From contig JAMLHK010000005.1 of assembly GCA_023957155.1 (NCBI GenBank), positions 124,001-188,000 on the forward strand: a stretch of 64,000 bases of DNA, read 5' to 3'. This stretch comes from Chitinophagaceae bacterium. GTDB lineage: Bacteria > Bacteroidota > Bacteroidia > Chitinophagales > Chitinophagaceae. A program made the position numbers and the translations under genes. Numbering within the stretch: position 1 is the stretch's first letter; each line of letters begins with the position of its first letter. Below are positions 25,769 to 34,808 of the stretch, one piece after another. A model generated the notes under the pieces. It worked only from the letters and a program-made list of their open reading frames with translations. It ran no database searches and was not told where the DNA came from.

Positions 25769-26839
25769 TTACTGACTTAAATTTACATTTTTTTCTTTCA
25801 AATAAGTAATCATAAATTTTGGAAACGGGTAGTTACGGAGTTCGTGGTAGTGTACACCGGTAAAATCAGCTCCCAGCTCAGGGGGGGTATTCACGCTGAC
25901 CTCAATGAACTGTCCGTGTACCATCTGGTGGGTAAGTTGCTGGGTATACATTTTTGAAACTTTCGTCACTTTTGCTTCTTTCCCCGAAAGCACTTGTTTA
26001 ACGGGAGGCAACTGCAACCAGTTCTTTGGGGTAACCGGGCGGTCTTTTTCTACCAGGTAAAATTCGTGTAAATTCTGCCAGATATCATTCCCGGTTCTTT
26101 TCCGGATGTATATCCGGGATTGGTATGTGATTACAAAATAATACAGCCATCGGTCTTTTTTGATAATTTTTTTTTCTTTTACCGGCAATTCCTCCACTTT
26201 CCCAAGCTGGTATGCGCTGCATTTTTTTTGCATTATACATGCCGCGCATGCCGGGGCTTTGGGCTTGCAGACCACAGCGCCGAAATCCATAATTGCCTGG
26301 TTGTATAAACCGGGCTGTTTTTTATCCAGCAGCTCATGGGCAAGCTCATTTATTATGGACTTCCCTTTAGCCGAGTCGGTGGGGGTAGTTATTCCCCCTA
26401 TGCGGCTTAATACCCGTATAACATTCCCGTCCACTACGGCATAGGGCAGATTAAAGGCAAAAGAGGCAATGGCCGCGGCAGTATAGGGACCGATTCCCGG
26501 AAGGTTAAGGATCTGTTCATACCCGGAAGGAAAGCGACCTTTATATACTTTATCAATGATCCTGGCTGAGGCAATGAGGTTTTTACACCTGGAATAATAA
26601 CCGAGCCCTTCCCATAACTTAAAAACTTTTGTTTCCGGCGCATGAGCCAGGTCCTGTACCGTTGGAAAAGCCTTAATGAATTTCAGGTAGTAATTCCAGC
26701 CCTGCTCAACCCGGGTTTGCTGGAGAATAATTTCACTTAACCATATCTTATAGGGGTCCTTTTCCCCTTTCCAGGGCATCTCCCTCCGGTTGAATTGATT
26801 ATTCCAAAACAACAGCTTTTTTGTAAAAAACAACTTCAT
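25769..26839 (-). CDS. mutY: A/G-specific adenine glycosylase
   Basis: 356 residues. Removes adenine mispaired with 8-oxoguanine. Visible: SEIILQQTRVEQG with the catalytic Glu, the HhH stretch LNLPGIGPYTAAAI, VVDGNVIRV with the catalytic Asp, and a four-Cys cluster spaced C-x6-C-x2-C-x5-C (CKPKAPACAACIMQKKC, about 192-208) for [4Fe-4S]. The C-terminal NUDIX-like domain (about 225-350) recognises oxoG. First gene of the minus-strand cluster with ssb, gldE and gldD. It is divergent from the HU gene across 234 bp. Confidence 0.96.
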   Translation of the reverse strand: MKLFFTKKLLFWNNQFNRREMPWKGEKDPYKIWLSEIILQQTRVEQGWNYYLKFIKAFPTVQDLAHAPETKVFKLWEGLGYYSRCKNLIASARIIDKVYKGRFPSGYEQILNLPGIGPYTAAAIASFAFNLPYAVVDGNVIRVLSRIGGITTPTDSAKGKSIINELAHELLDKKQPGLYNQAIMDFGAVVCKPKAPACAACIMQKKCSAYQLGKVEELPVKEKKIIKKDRWLYYFVITYQSRIYIRKRTGNDIWQNLHEFYLVEKDRPVTPKNWLQLPPVKQVLSGKEAKVTKVSKMYTQQLTHQMVHGQFIEVSVNTPPELGADFTGVHYHELRNYPFPKFMITYLKEKNVNLSQ

Positions 26840-27073
26840 CTTACGGTAATTAACTGTGATTCAATAATATGACTGCTATTTTGTTTATATAATATACAAT
26901 TTTCTGATATTCTGTACGTTCAGTAATAATCAAATGCATTTTACCGAAAAACCAATGTGTTTTTGCCGGGGTAACAGCACGATAAAAAAATTTTTGTAAC
27001 GATTAAGTTGCAGGAAATATATTATTTATGTTATTTTATTATTGAATTTCATTTATTTATAAAATACAATACC

Positions 27074-27406
27074 ATGCGAAAAGCTGATCTCATTAACAAT
27101 ATCTCTGAAAAAACCGGAATTCCAAAAGTAGACGTTTTAGTTACATTGGAAACATTGTTTAAAGAGGTTAAAGAAAATCTTTCAAACGGAGAAAATATTT
27201 ATATCCGTGGTTTCGGAAGCTTTGTAACCAAGAAGCGCGCAGCTAAAATAGGACGTAATATAAAGAAAAACACGGCTGTACATATACCGGAACATTATAT
27301 ACCTGCCTTTAAACCGGCTAAAGAGTTTGTTCACGAAGTAAAGAAATTAAAGTCGGTCAACCCGGTTACAGAGAATTTTGATGATGAGACGGAAGATAGC
27401 ATTTAA
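27074..27406 (+). CDS. HU/IHF family DNA-binding protein
   Basis: 110 residues from ATG 27074 (MRKADLINNISEKTGIPK). One full HU fold is present, with the arm region IRGFGSFVTKKRAAKIGRN and the IPAFKPAKEF closing pattern. An acidic C-terminal extension of about 15 residues goes beyond the standard 90. Bends and compacts DNA. The upstream reading from 27008 is not family-like. Divergent from mutY, a synteny seen in other Bacteroidota. The 234-bp intergenic region is very A/T rich and must hold both promoters. Confidence 0.95.
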   Translation: MRKADLINNISEKTGIPKVDVLVTLETLFKEVKENLSNGENIYIRGFGSFVTKKRAAKIGRNIKKNTAVHIPEHYIPAFKPAKEFVHEVKKLKSVNPVTENFDDETEDSI

Positions 27407-27428
27407 CTTCGCTCCAAATTCAAGGTGA

Positions 27429-28277
27429 GTGAAAAAACAGCAATGGGTAGTGGTAGCATCGGGGCTCGTGCTTTTATTGAGCCTTTATTTTTGGGGAAGA
27501 ACCAAACCGGATGCTTCAAAAACCCCGGTAACGCAGGCAGCGTCCGACCATAAGGAAGAACAATTAAATTCAGGTTCTATACTCGAAACGGCTAAATCCA
27601 GGCTTTCTCCCGAACGCCAGGCCTGGCTTACTGCAAAAGAGAATGCTGTGGTAAGAGGAGATGTAACCGGCCAGAAAATTAAATTATACGATGAGCTGGC
27701 TACCTTCTGGAAGGATTCTGCGCATGTTTTTGAGCCGTTTATGTATTATCTCGGCGAAAAGTCCAAATTGGAAAATTCTGAAAAAAGCCTCACCTTTGCT
27801 GCCCATTTGTATTTAAAGCAGCTTAAAGGTGTTGAACAGCATGCTTTGCAGGTATGGATGGCTAACCAGGCTGCAGATCTGTTTAAGCAGGCCTTAACGT
27901 TAAACCCCGAAAATGATTCCAGCAAAGTTGGTTTGGGAAGCAGCTATATTTTTGGCGCTTCCGGCGCCTCAAGCCCGATGGAAGGTATTCAAAAAATACT
28001 GGAAGTGGTAAACAGGGATTCAACTAATCTGTATGCACAGTTTATGCTGGGATATGGTGGAATAATGACGGGGCAGTACGATAAGGCGATAGAAAGGCTT
28101 AACCTGGTAGCCCGGGAAGATCCGGAGAATACGGAAGCTATTTTTTTATTAGCCGAAGCCTATGAACGTCATGGCGAAAATGCAAAAGCCGCGCAGTGGT
28201 ATGAAACAGGTAAAAAATTTGTTCAGAACCCTGAAGCGCTAAAGGAAATTGATAAGCGGATCAAAGAATTACAGTAA
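27429..28277 (+). CDS. Membrane-anchored TPR-repeat protein
   Basis: 282 residues from GTG 27429. An N-terminal hydrophobic helix (about 6-22, VVVASGLVLLLSLYFWG) precedes about 60 mostly disordered residues. Three or so tetratricopeptide-like helix pairs follow (e.g. AADLFKQALTLNPENDSSKVGLGSSY, and DNTEAIFLLAEAYERHGENAKAAQWYE-like repeats). Its role is unknown; TPRs mediate protein contacts. It lies 22 bp after the HU stop and precedes the small basic protein gene and RNase G, a conserved Bacteroidota neighbourhood. Confidence 0.88.
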   Translation: MKKQQWVVVASGLVLLLSLYFWGRTKPDASKTPVTQAASDHKEEQLNSGSILETAKSRLSPERQAWLTAKENAVVRGDVTGQKIKLYDELATFWKDSAHVFEPFMYYLGEKSKLENSEKSLTFAAHLYLKQLKGVEQHALQVWMANQAADLFKQALTLNPENDSSKVGLGSSYIFGASGASSPMEGIQKILEVVNRDSTNLYAQFMLGYGGIMTGQYDKAIERLNLVAREDPENTEAIFLLAEAYERHGENAKAAQWYETGKKFVQNPEALKEIDKRIKELQ

Positions 28278-28325
28278 TACTATATTTAATTTAATAATAA
28301 TTACCTAACAAAAACTATTTGGTTT

Positions 28326-28418
28326 ATGCCTTGTGGTAAAAAAAGAAAACGTCATAAAATAGCTACTCATAAACGTAAGAAGCGCCTGAGAAAGAACCGT
28401 CATAAGAAGAAGAAATAA
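28326..28418 (+). CDS. Small Lys/Arg-rich protein (AURKAIP1/COX24-like, 30 aa)
   Basis: ATG 28326 to TAA 28416-28418 encodes 30 residues beginning MPCGKKRKRHK and consisting mostly of Lys, Arg and His. This tiny protein is found at the same place, just before rng, in many Bacteroidota, and is usually annotated as an AURKAIP1/COX24-domain protein. Its composition resembles very small ribosomal proteins, so a ribosome-associated role is likely, which is inference. Easily missed because of size. Confidence 0.85.
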   Translation: MPCGKKRKRHKIATHKRKKRLRKNRHKKKK

Positions 28419-28587
28419 CTACTGCTGTTTTTCAATTCCGGATAACCGGCGCTAAATGCTGTGTATATGTTTGAAGCAGGATGTTGCTGGTATTCCCCGG
28501 TTGCTTTAAATGTAACCATGTGATGCAAATGACCTGCACAAAGGGTTACACCTGTTTGTTTGACGGTTTATTAAATGGCTTTTTAGC

Positions 28588-30138
28588 TTGAACAAAGAAT
28601 TAATTATTAATGCGGCTCCCGTAGGCGTTGAAATTGCCCTGCTGGAAGATAAAAAGCTGGTAGAACTGCACCATGAAAAGGCAGATGCCAGTTTTGCAGT
28701 GGGTGACTTGTACCTGGGGAAAGTAAAAAAGCTTATCCCGGGGCTCAATGCTGCTTTTGTAGATGTGGGCTTCGAGAAAGACGCCTTTCTGCATTATACG
28801 GATCTTAGCCCGTATGCCCGTTCTTTGCTCAAGTTTACCCAGCAGGCTATGAACGACAACCCGCAGGGTGAGTTTGATTTTTCACAGTTCCAGACGGAAG
28901 CGGAAATTATAAAAACCGGCAAGATCAATGAAGTATTAGGACAAAAGCCTAATATTCTTGTTCAAATTTTAAAAGAGCCTATTGCGGCAAAAGGGCCGCG
29001 TTTGAGTTGCGAAATTTCACTGCCCGGCCGGTTTGTTGTGGTTACTCCTTTTAATGATATCATTGCTGTATCCCGGAAAATTCATTCTTCAGAAGAAAGA
29101 AAAAGGTTGCATAAAATTGTAGAAGCGATCAAGCCTAAGAATTTTGGGGTGATCGTTAGAACGGCTGCCGAAGGAAAAAATACGGCAGAGTTGCATGAAG
29201 ACCTGATGATGCTGGTGGATAGCTGGAAAAACCTGCAGCATAACCTCCGGGGAGCCACCGCACCCTGCAAGATATTAAGCGAACAAACCAAAACAACCAG
29301 TATGCTGAGAGATCTTCTGAATGAAGATTTTAACCGCATAGTGGTAAATGATAAGAATATATACAACGATACCCGTAATTATATTCAAAAAATTGCCCCC
29401 GAAAAGAAAGAGATCGTTTCGTTATATCATAACGGCACCCCTATTTTTGACCAGTATGGCATCACCAAACAGGTAAAAGCTTCTTTTGGTAAAACAGTTA
29501 ATATGCCCAGCGGCGCCTACCTCATTATTGAGCATACCGAGGCGCTGCATGTGATAGACGTGAACAGCGGGTACAAAAGTGTGAGCAATAACCAGGAAAT
29601 GAATGCCCTGGAAACCAACCTGGAAGCAGCAGCCGAAATTGCACGCCAGTTGCGGCTCCGCGATATAGGCGGTATCATTGTGGTGGACTTCATTGATATG
29701 AAGCTGCCGGATAATAAGCGTAAGCTCATTGAGGCAATGGAAGGCTTTATGCGGGCTGACAGGGCGAAGCATGCCGTGCTCCCGATTTCAAAGTTCGGAC
29801 TGATGCAGATCACCCGGCAGCGTATGAAGCCGGAGATGAATATCAATACCCAGGAAGTATGTCCCACCTGTAACGGCACCGGTAAGGTTTCTTCTACCCT
29901 GGTACTGGAAGATGAGATAGAAAAGAACCTGAGCTATCTTGTTATGCAAAAGCATAAAGGGCTTAGTATCGTAGTGCATCCGATTATATACGCCTATCTT
30001 ACCAAAGGATGGCTTTTTTCCATCCGCAGAAAATGGAGCTGGAAATATAAGCAACAGATCAAATTGATCCCCAACAACAATTACTACCTCACGGAGTTCC
30101 ATTTTTTTGACAGCAATGATGAGGAGATAAAGCTATAA
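28588..30138 (+). CDS. rng: Rne/Rng family ribonuclease (RNase G)
   Basis: 516 residues. The start is TTG 28588: the nearest in-frame ATG upstream is followed by a stop, and MNKELIINAAPVGVEIAL matches the family N-terminus. An S1 domain lies at about 37-125 (GDLYLGKVKKLIPGLNAAFVDVG). Catalytic Asp residues are in VIDVNSGYKS and VVDFIDMK. CPTCNGTG is the zinc-link motif. Cuts structured single-stranded RNA; processes 16S rRNA 5' ends and mRNAs. It is preceded by the 30-residue basic protein gene. Confidence 0.95.
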   Translation: MNKELIINAAPVGVEIALLEDKKLVELHHEKADASFAVGDLYLGKVKKLIPGLNAAFVDVGFEKDAFLHYTDLSPYARSLLKFTQQAMNDNPQGEFDFSQFQTEAEIIKTGKINEVLGQKPNILVQILKEPIAAKGPRLSCEISLPGRFVVVTPFNDIIAVSRKIHSSEERKRLHKIVEAIKPKNFGVIVRTAAEGKNTAELHEDLMMLVDSWKNLQHNLRGATAPCKILSEQTKTTSMLRDLLNEDFNRIVVNDKNIYNDTRNYIQKIAPEKKEIVSLYHNGTPIFDQYGITKQVKASFGKTVNMPSGAYLIIEHTEALHVIDVNSGYKSVSNNQEMNALETNLEAAAEIARQLRLRDIGGIIVVDFIDMKLPDNKRKLIEAMEGFMRADRAKHAVLPISKFGLMQITRQRMKPEMNINTQEVCPTCNGTGKVSSTLVLEDEIEKNLSYLVMQKHKGLSIVVHPIIYAYLTKGWLFSIRRKWSWKYKQQIKLIPNNNYYLTEFHFFDSNDEEIKL

Positions 30139-30287
30139 ACAGAAGAAACTACAAAATTTTTCTTGCAGCGACAGCGATGAAGTGCCACCGCAGTGATAAT
30201 CTGTTATTGTTCTTCCATTTCCTGGCTCTTCGTACTTCTAATATTTCTTATCTTTCCGCTTTCGTCATTTTTTGAAACTTCTTCATC

Positions 30288-32474
30288 TTGAGCAGGTTTG
30301 TATTTCTGGGTTTGTTCTTATTCCTGTATTGTTCATTGTTTGCTCAAAAAAAGAACGCGTCTTTTCAATATCATATCCAGAAAGCTTCGTCGCCGATCCG
30401 GGTTGACGGTATAGCAGATGAGCAGGCATGGAAAGATGCCCAGGTTGCCACTGATTTTTATATGGTGTTACCTATGGATACCAGCGCCGCCAGGGTACGT
30501 ACGGATGTACGCATGACGTACGATCAGAACAATGTCTATTTACTCGCCGTTTGTTATAATTTAACCGGTACAAGATTGATGGTGGAATCTTTGCGGCGCG
30601 ATTTTGCTTTCCTGAAAAATGACAACTTCCTGGTATTTATTGATCCGTTTGAAGACCAGACAACAGGGTTCGCTTTTGGAGCAAATGCGTACGGCGCGCA
30701 GTGGGATGGTACGATGTATGAAGGCAGCAGGGTAGATCTCAACTGGGATAACAAATGGGTATCGGAAGTAAAGAACGATGAGGATAAATGGGTGCTTGAG
30801 GCCGCCATCCCGTTTAAAACCATCCGGTATAAAAGAGATGCAAAGCAGTGGGGGATCAACTTCTCCCGCAATGATCTTAAAACCACCGAGAAATCGAGCT
30901 GGACACCGGTGCCGCGCCAGTTCCCTACGGCCGCGCTCGCATATACCGGCACATTGGTATGGGATGAAGCTCCCCCGGCTCCCCGTTCTAATATTTCTGT
31001 TATTCCTTATGTGCTTGGCGGACTCTCTAAAAATTATATTACCGGCAGCAAAGTGGTATGGGATAAAAATATTGGCGGCGATGTAAAGGTTTCTCTCGGT
31101 CCATCGCTGAACCTTGATCTTACTTATCGCCCTGATTTTTCGCAGGTGGAAGTAGATAAGCAGGTTACCAACCTGAGTAGGTTTGAGCTTTTCTTTCCGG
31201 AGCGCAGGCAGTTCTTTTTAGAGAACGGCGACCTGTTTGCTAATTTCGGCTATGCCGATATCCGGCCTTTCTTTTCAAGGAGGATCGGGCTGGGCGTGCC
31301 CATCAACTTTGGCGCAAGGCTGAGCGGAAAGCTGGATAAGAACACGCGTATCGGTATAATGGATATGCAAACTGCAAAAGTGGAGGAAACGGGACTGCCT
31401 GCACAGAATTTTGCCGTGGTATCGCTGCAGCGAAAAATCTTTAAGCGCTCCAATATCGGGGTGCTGTATATTGATAAGATCTCTGTTAATTATCATCCCA
31501 ATAGTAATAATAGTAATGGTGGTGATAAGCAGGTTTATTCAACATACAACAGGAACCTGGGTATGGAGTATAACCTGGCTTCTTCCAACAATGTGTGGAC
31601 GGGAAAGGCGATGGTGCTGAAATCGTTTCAACCCGGTGCTGGTAATGATGACTGGATACAGGCTGCTCATCTCCAGCACAGCAGCCGGCACTGGCTCATC
31701 CTGGGGCAGTTCCAGCATGTGGGTAAAGATTATACCGCTGAAGTAGGATATGTGCCGCGGCGCGGTTATTTCAAGCTGAACCCGTCTGCTGCGTATTATT
31801 TTTTCCCCAAAGGAGGAAACTTCTTAAGTCATGGTCCCCAGTTCAACAGCAATCTTTATTTCAATACTGCCTTTGGTAAAACGGATTATTCCAATGTGCT
31901 CTCTTACCTTCTTACATTCCGTTCAAAGAGTACGCTTAATATCATTACTCAAAACGACTATGTGCAATTACTGAATCCTTATGATCCTACAAACACCGGA
32001 AAGGATTCTATTCCGGCGGGAGAAAAATTCAAATGGAATACGATTGGCTTTGATTATGTTTCTGCACCGCAGCACCTGCTTACCGGCACCGCTTCTTTCC
32101 GGTACGGTGGGTATTATGCCGATGGGCACCTGTTAACAGCAGCCGGTGATATAGGTTACAGGATCCAGCCTTATGTTAATATCACCATGGCCGCCAGTTA
32201 CAACCGGCTGCGCCTGCCGCAGCCCTGGGGCCACCAGGATTTTCTGCTTGTTGGACCTCGTATAGACATAACGTTTACGAATACCCTGTTTTTAACTACT
32301 TATGTACAATACAACGAGCAGCAGGACAATCTTAATATCAATGCAAGGTTTCAATGGCGGTACAAACCAGCCTCCGATCTGTTTTTGGTATATACCGATA
32401 ATTATTATCCCGGTCTGCTTGCCGTAAAAACAAGAGCCTTTGTGCTGAAGTTTAATTACTGGTGGAATCTGTAG
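30288..32474 (+). CDS. DUF5916 protein with N-terminal CBM9-like domain
   Basis: 728 residues from TTG 30288. The signal peptide ends LFAQ. An N-terminal carbohydrate-binding family 9-like sandwich (about 35-210; VDGIADEQAWKDAQVATDF) precedes the DUF5916 region, predicted to form a large outer-membrane barrel from about 230. The pattern FFPERRQFFLENGDLF is characteristic, and the final strand KFNYWWNL supports a barrel. Such proteins are frequent in Bacteroidota; function is unproven. Single gene, ending before a low-complexity intergenic stretch. Confidence 0.9.
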   Translation: MSRFVFLGLFLFLYCSLFAQKKNASFQYHIQKASSPIRVDGIADEQAWKDAQVATDFYMVLPMDTSAARVRTDVRMTYDQNNVYLLAVCYNLTGTRLMVESLRRDFAFLKNDNFLVFIDPFEDQTTGFAFGANAYGAQWDGTMYEGSRVDLNWDNKWVSEVKNDEDKWVLEAAIPFKTIRYKRDAKQWGINFSRNDLKTTEKSSWTPVPRQFPTAALAYTGTLVWDEAPPAPRSNISVIPYVLGGLSKNYITGSKVVWDKNIGGDVKVSLGPSLNLDLTYRPDFSQVEVDKQVTNLSRFELFFPERRQFFLENGDLFANFGYADIRPFFSRRIGLGVPINFGARLSGKLDKNTRIGIMDMQTAKVEETGLPAQNFAVVSLQRKIFKRSNIGVLYIDKISVNYHPNSNNSNGGDKQVYSTYNRNLGMEYNLASSNNVWTGKAMVLKSFQPGAGNDDWIQAAHLQHSSRHWLILGQFQHVGKDYTAEVGYVPRRGYFKLNPSAAYYFFPKGGNFLSHGPQFNSNLYFNTAFGKTDYSNVLSYLLTFRSKSTLNIITQNDYVQLLNPYDPTNTGKDSIPAGEKFKWNTIGFDYVSAPQHLLTGTASFRYGGYYADGHLLTAAGDIGYRIQPYVNITMAASYNRLRLPQPWGHQDFLLVGPRIDITFTNTLFLTTYVQYNEQQDNLNINARFQWRYKPASDLFLVYTDNYYPGLLAVKTRAFVLKFNYWWNL

Positions 32475-32560
32475 GGTAGAGGGTATAAGGTGGGAGGTGT
32501 AGGGTAAAGAGTGTAGGTTTCTCTTTCCTCGTTTGACCTTTGTTCAGAGCCTATAGAAGA

Positions 32561-32599
32561 ATTTGACAAATATGGATTCTGATTCTGTATTTGTCAAAT
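32561..32599. repeat. 12-bp perfect inverted repeat between convergent genes
   Basis: ATTTGACAAATA (32561-32572) and TATTTGTCAAAT (32588-32599) are perfect reverse complements with a 15-nt spacer. It sits between two convergent stops (32474 and 32678). A/T-rich and with no T-run on either side, so a bidirectional terminator is possible but not clear. Just before it, 32475-32520 is a G-rich, word-repetitive stretch. Confidence 0.5.
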
Positions 32600-32677
32600 A
32601 TATTATATAGTATATTGGTTATCATTATAATGTAATGATGTTTTCAGGCTTGTTATTTACTACTTTCTTTTAGGCAG

Positions 32678-33375
32678 CTATTTCCATCGGAAAGCAATAC
32701 CGATGCTGATATTTATTGTTTGGATTTCCTGCGCCATATTATGGGTTTCTTTTGTGCCCATACTCGTTATTATTCTGACATTTTTAAAATCCGGCGTACA
32801 ATCCATATAATCGGCGTTTAGCATAAAAGCCATCCTGTTACCTGCATTGAATCTCATTCCGACACTAACCAGATATGAAAATGCTGTTGCGATAGCGCTG
32901 CTCTGCCGGACCCATCCCGATCCTCCGGGTGATGAAATGTGTAGATCCACCTGGGGCGATGCAGTGGCCATAAGCCCTGCCAGTGTTTTTAGCTCGAATA
33001 TGGCAGCACCCTTCTGATCTAAGGCATAGACAGAATAGACTCCTGCCATTATACCTCCACTGCTCCATCTGTCTCCTTTCACATTTGTATTTGCCCCGGG
33101 AGCTGCCGGTCCCAATATAATCGCCAACGATCGCACGTTAACAGGATAACACTGGCCGCGAAGCAGCATTGCCAGTCCTGCATTCTTTCTTAGCTTATAA
33201 GCAAAATGTGCATCCAATATACCCCTGTTCTTGCCCCATCCTTTCCAAAGCTGCTCAACGGTATAGCCGAGCCTAATGATATACCGATATAACCTCTGTT
33301 GATCTCTGTGGTTTGTGCAGATACAGCGGAAGTAAGGATCATACAAATGAGAGCAAGTACTACATTCTTTTTCAT
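32678..33375 (-). pseudogene. Outer-membrane beta-barrel protein gene with a frameshift
   Basis: The true N-terminus is ATG 33375: MKKNVVLALICMILTSAVSA is a signal peptide followed by GYIGISLGSAIPLSSFG. That frame ends early, while another frame continues the same kind of protein from about 33225 (GILDAHFAYKLRKNAGLAMLLRGQ) to a barrel-like final strand ISIGIAFRWK. Joining them needs one extra G in the C4 run on the plus strand (33222-33225). Length after repair would be about 233 residues. It may be a sequencing error in a homopolymer, phase variation or true decay. Same strand as the EGF-like lipoprotein gene upstream (58 bp). Confidence 0.75.
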
Positions 33376-33433
33376 AATGGATCAGGTTTAGGTGGAACAA
33401 TCAGGTTATATGGTTTGAATAAAAATAGTTGTA

Positions 33434-34018
33434 TTACCATGTATATGATACATATAGTTTAAAGGCAACAGTGCCTCCTGCATCGAGGGCCAGCACTGAA
33501 GGGAATCTATTTGATTTGGTATATGGAGTGAAAATAATTCCTCCCATAAAATCATCGGCATCAAAATCATCATAATCATACAAGGTAATGGTATATTGAT
33601 CCTGGGGGTCGGTAAGATCAACGGCAGGCGTTATATCAAAAGAGTATATCTTGGAAGGGTCTGCATTCTGGTAGTTATAGGTATTCGCACTTTTCCATAT
33701 TTGTACATCGCCTTTTGATAATTTCAGGTATATATCCGGACCACTAGTGGGATCCCATCCTGCTCCGTTATTATCGGTGGCAGGGAACCTGGTTACTTCG
33801 ATTTTGGTTATTTTGATTTTTTTGGGAGTAATAGGCTGGCTGCAATCGGCTCCTCCATATCCTTCAGGACATACACAGTTTCCGTTAGCACAATGTCCGC
33901 CATTCAAACAAACCGTTTTGTCGCAAGGATCTGCATTCTCTTTTTGGCACGATGCAATGACCAGTGGAAGCGCAACGACCAGCAGCCAGTCACGTAAGTT
34001 TAAGCATTTGATTTTCAT
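33434..34018 (-). CDS. Lipoprotein with EGF-like motif and C2-like domain
   Basis: 194 residues. Signal with lipobox VIASC (Cys 24). An EGF-like unit follows (about 32-60: CDKTVCLNGGHCANGNC, then CPEGYGGADC) with all six cysteines. The remainder is a beta-rich domain with PDIYLKLSKGDVQIW and YDYDDFDADDFMGG; acidic loops like these resemble a calcium-binding C2 sandwich, which is inference. Likely exposed on the outer membrane. Its start lies close to a perfect palindrome and is divergent from an XRE regulator, which may control it. Confidence 0.8.
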   Translation of the reverse strand: MKIKCLNLRDWLLVVALPLVIASCQKENADPCDKTVCLNGGHCANGNCVCPEGYGGADCSQPITPKKIKITKIEVTRFPATDNNGAGWDPTSGPDIYLKLSKGDVQIWKSANTYNYQNADPSKIYSFDITPAVDLTDPQDQYTITLYDYDDFDADDFMGGIIFTPYTKSNRFPSVLALDAGGTVAFKLYVSYTW

Positions 34019-34043
34019 GATATAAGTTTAATAGATTTTAAAA

Positions 34044-34061
34044 TAGAGCAAATTTGCTCTA
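34044..34061. promoter_or_regulatory. Perfect 18-bp palindrome, likely operator
   Basis: TAGAGCAAATTTGCTCTA reads the same on both strands. It lies in the 76-bp gap between the divergent lipoprotein gene (start 34018) and the XRE regulator gene (start 34095). Length, symmetry and position are those of a dimeric HTH-regulator operator that could control both promoters. Confidence 0.7.
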
Positions 34062-34094
34062 ATAAATTTTGCCTTAAAACGTCAATTTGGTCGC

Positions 34095-34322
34095 GTGAAG
34101 TATTTCAGGGACGATCAATTTGTAAAAAAATTTGGCAAACGACTCCGGGAGATTCGTAAAGCGAAGAAAATTACCCAGGAAGAGCTTGTTTACCGAACGG
34201 GCTTTGAATTGAGCCAGATCGGTAGAATCGAAAGAGGAACGGTGAATACTTCTATCAGTCATGTAGCTGCTATTGCTCAAGCGCTTGGTGTACCTGCCGC
34301 AGAATTATTTATGTTTGATTGA
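34095..34322 (+). CDS. XRE-family helix-turn-helix transcriptional regulator
   Basis: 75 residues from GTG 34095. A single Cro/CI-type HTH spans about 13-68: RLREIRKAKKITQEELVYRTG forms helices 1-2, ELSQIGRIERG contains the recognition helix, and the family-typical SHVAAIAQALGVPAAELF closes it. No sensor domain is present. It is divergent from the lipoprotein and frameshifted barrel genes, with the 18-bp palindrome between them, so autoregulation and control of the neighbours are plausible. Confidence 0.9.
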   Translation: MKYFRDDQFVKKFGKRLREIRKAKKITQEELVYRTGFELSQIGRIERGTVNTSISHVAAIAQALGVPAAELFMFD

Positions 34323-34432
34323 TTCTTTCCTTCATTTGTAGCGGATATCCACGGAAAAAATGGTTTTTGTAAAACTATATATTTTCATCAGTTTTTTTAT
34401 AACGTAGGAAATTTGAAGTGCGTTTGCTTGGT

Positions 34433-34522
34433 ATGCCGAGAAGAAAAGATGATATTTTTCTTAAAAGCGCCTTTGAAGAAGCCTTTCCCGATTTACTATC
34501 TTTTGCTTGCTGTTTGAGTTAA
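34433..34522 (+). pseudogene. N-terminal remnant of an Rpn/PD-(D/E)XK nuclease-family gene
   Basis: A 29-codon reading starts MPRRKDDIFLKSAFEEAFPD, which is like the N-terminus of transposase-derived Rpn-type nuclease proteins common in Bacteroidota, then departs from the family and stops. The rest of the gene is absent. It lies in a 486-bp intergenic stretch (34323-34808) that holds no intact gene; a GTAATG/CATTAC hairpin follows at 34535-34551. Confidence 0.45.
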
Positions 34523-34658
34523 TGCAGGACTACTGTAATGTGTGGCATTACCTACAGAGGTAAAACATGAAAGTTGGGTAAGTATTCAACTATTACCGAT
34601 TTATGCTTAAACTTAATCATGGTATGGTGTTGGTACCGGCTTGTTGGGGTGGGAGTTC

Positions 34659-34726
34659 CGCAGATTTCGCGGATGCTCGCAGAAAACGCTGCCTGTCAGC
34701 GGGTATCAGCGTCATCAGCGGGAAAT
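34659..34726. repeat. Dispersed repeat-like intergenic sequence (CGCAGATTTCGCGGATG type)
   Basis: The stretch holds CCGCAGATTTCGCGGATG followed by CAGCGGGTATCAGCG and TCATCAGCGGGAAA. It resembles the near-periodic CAGATT/CAGCG word repeats often scattered between genes in Bacteroidota genomes. Recognition is by pattern only; no second copy lies in this window. Confidence 0.35.
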
Positions 34727-34808
34727 TACGATACTGTGCATTACAGTTGGCATGACAATAGTACCTAACCATATTTTCAGTAACTTCGTTCCTCTAAAAA
34801 CAATAACT

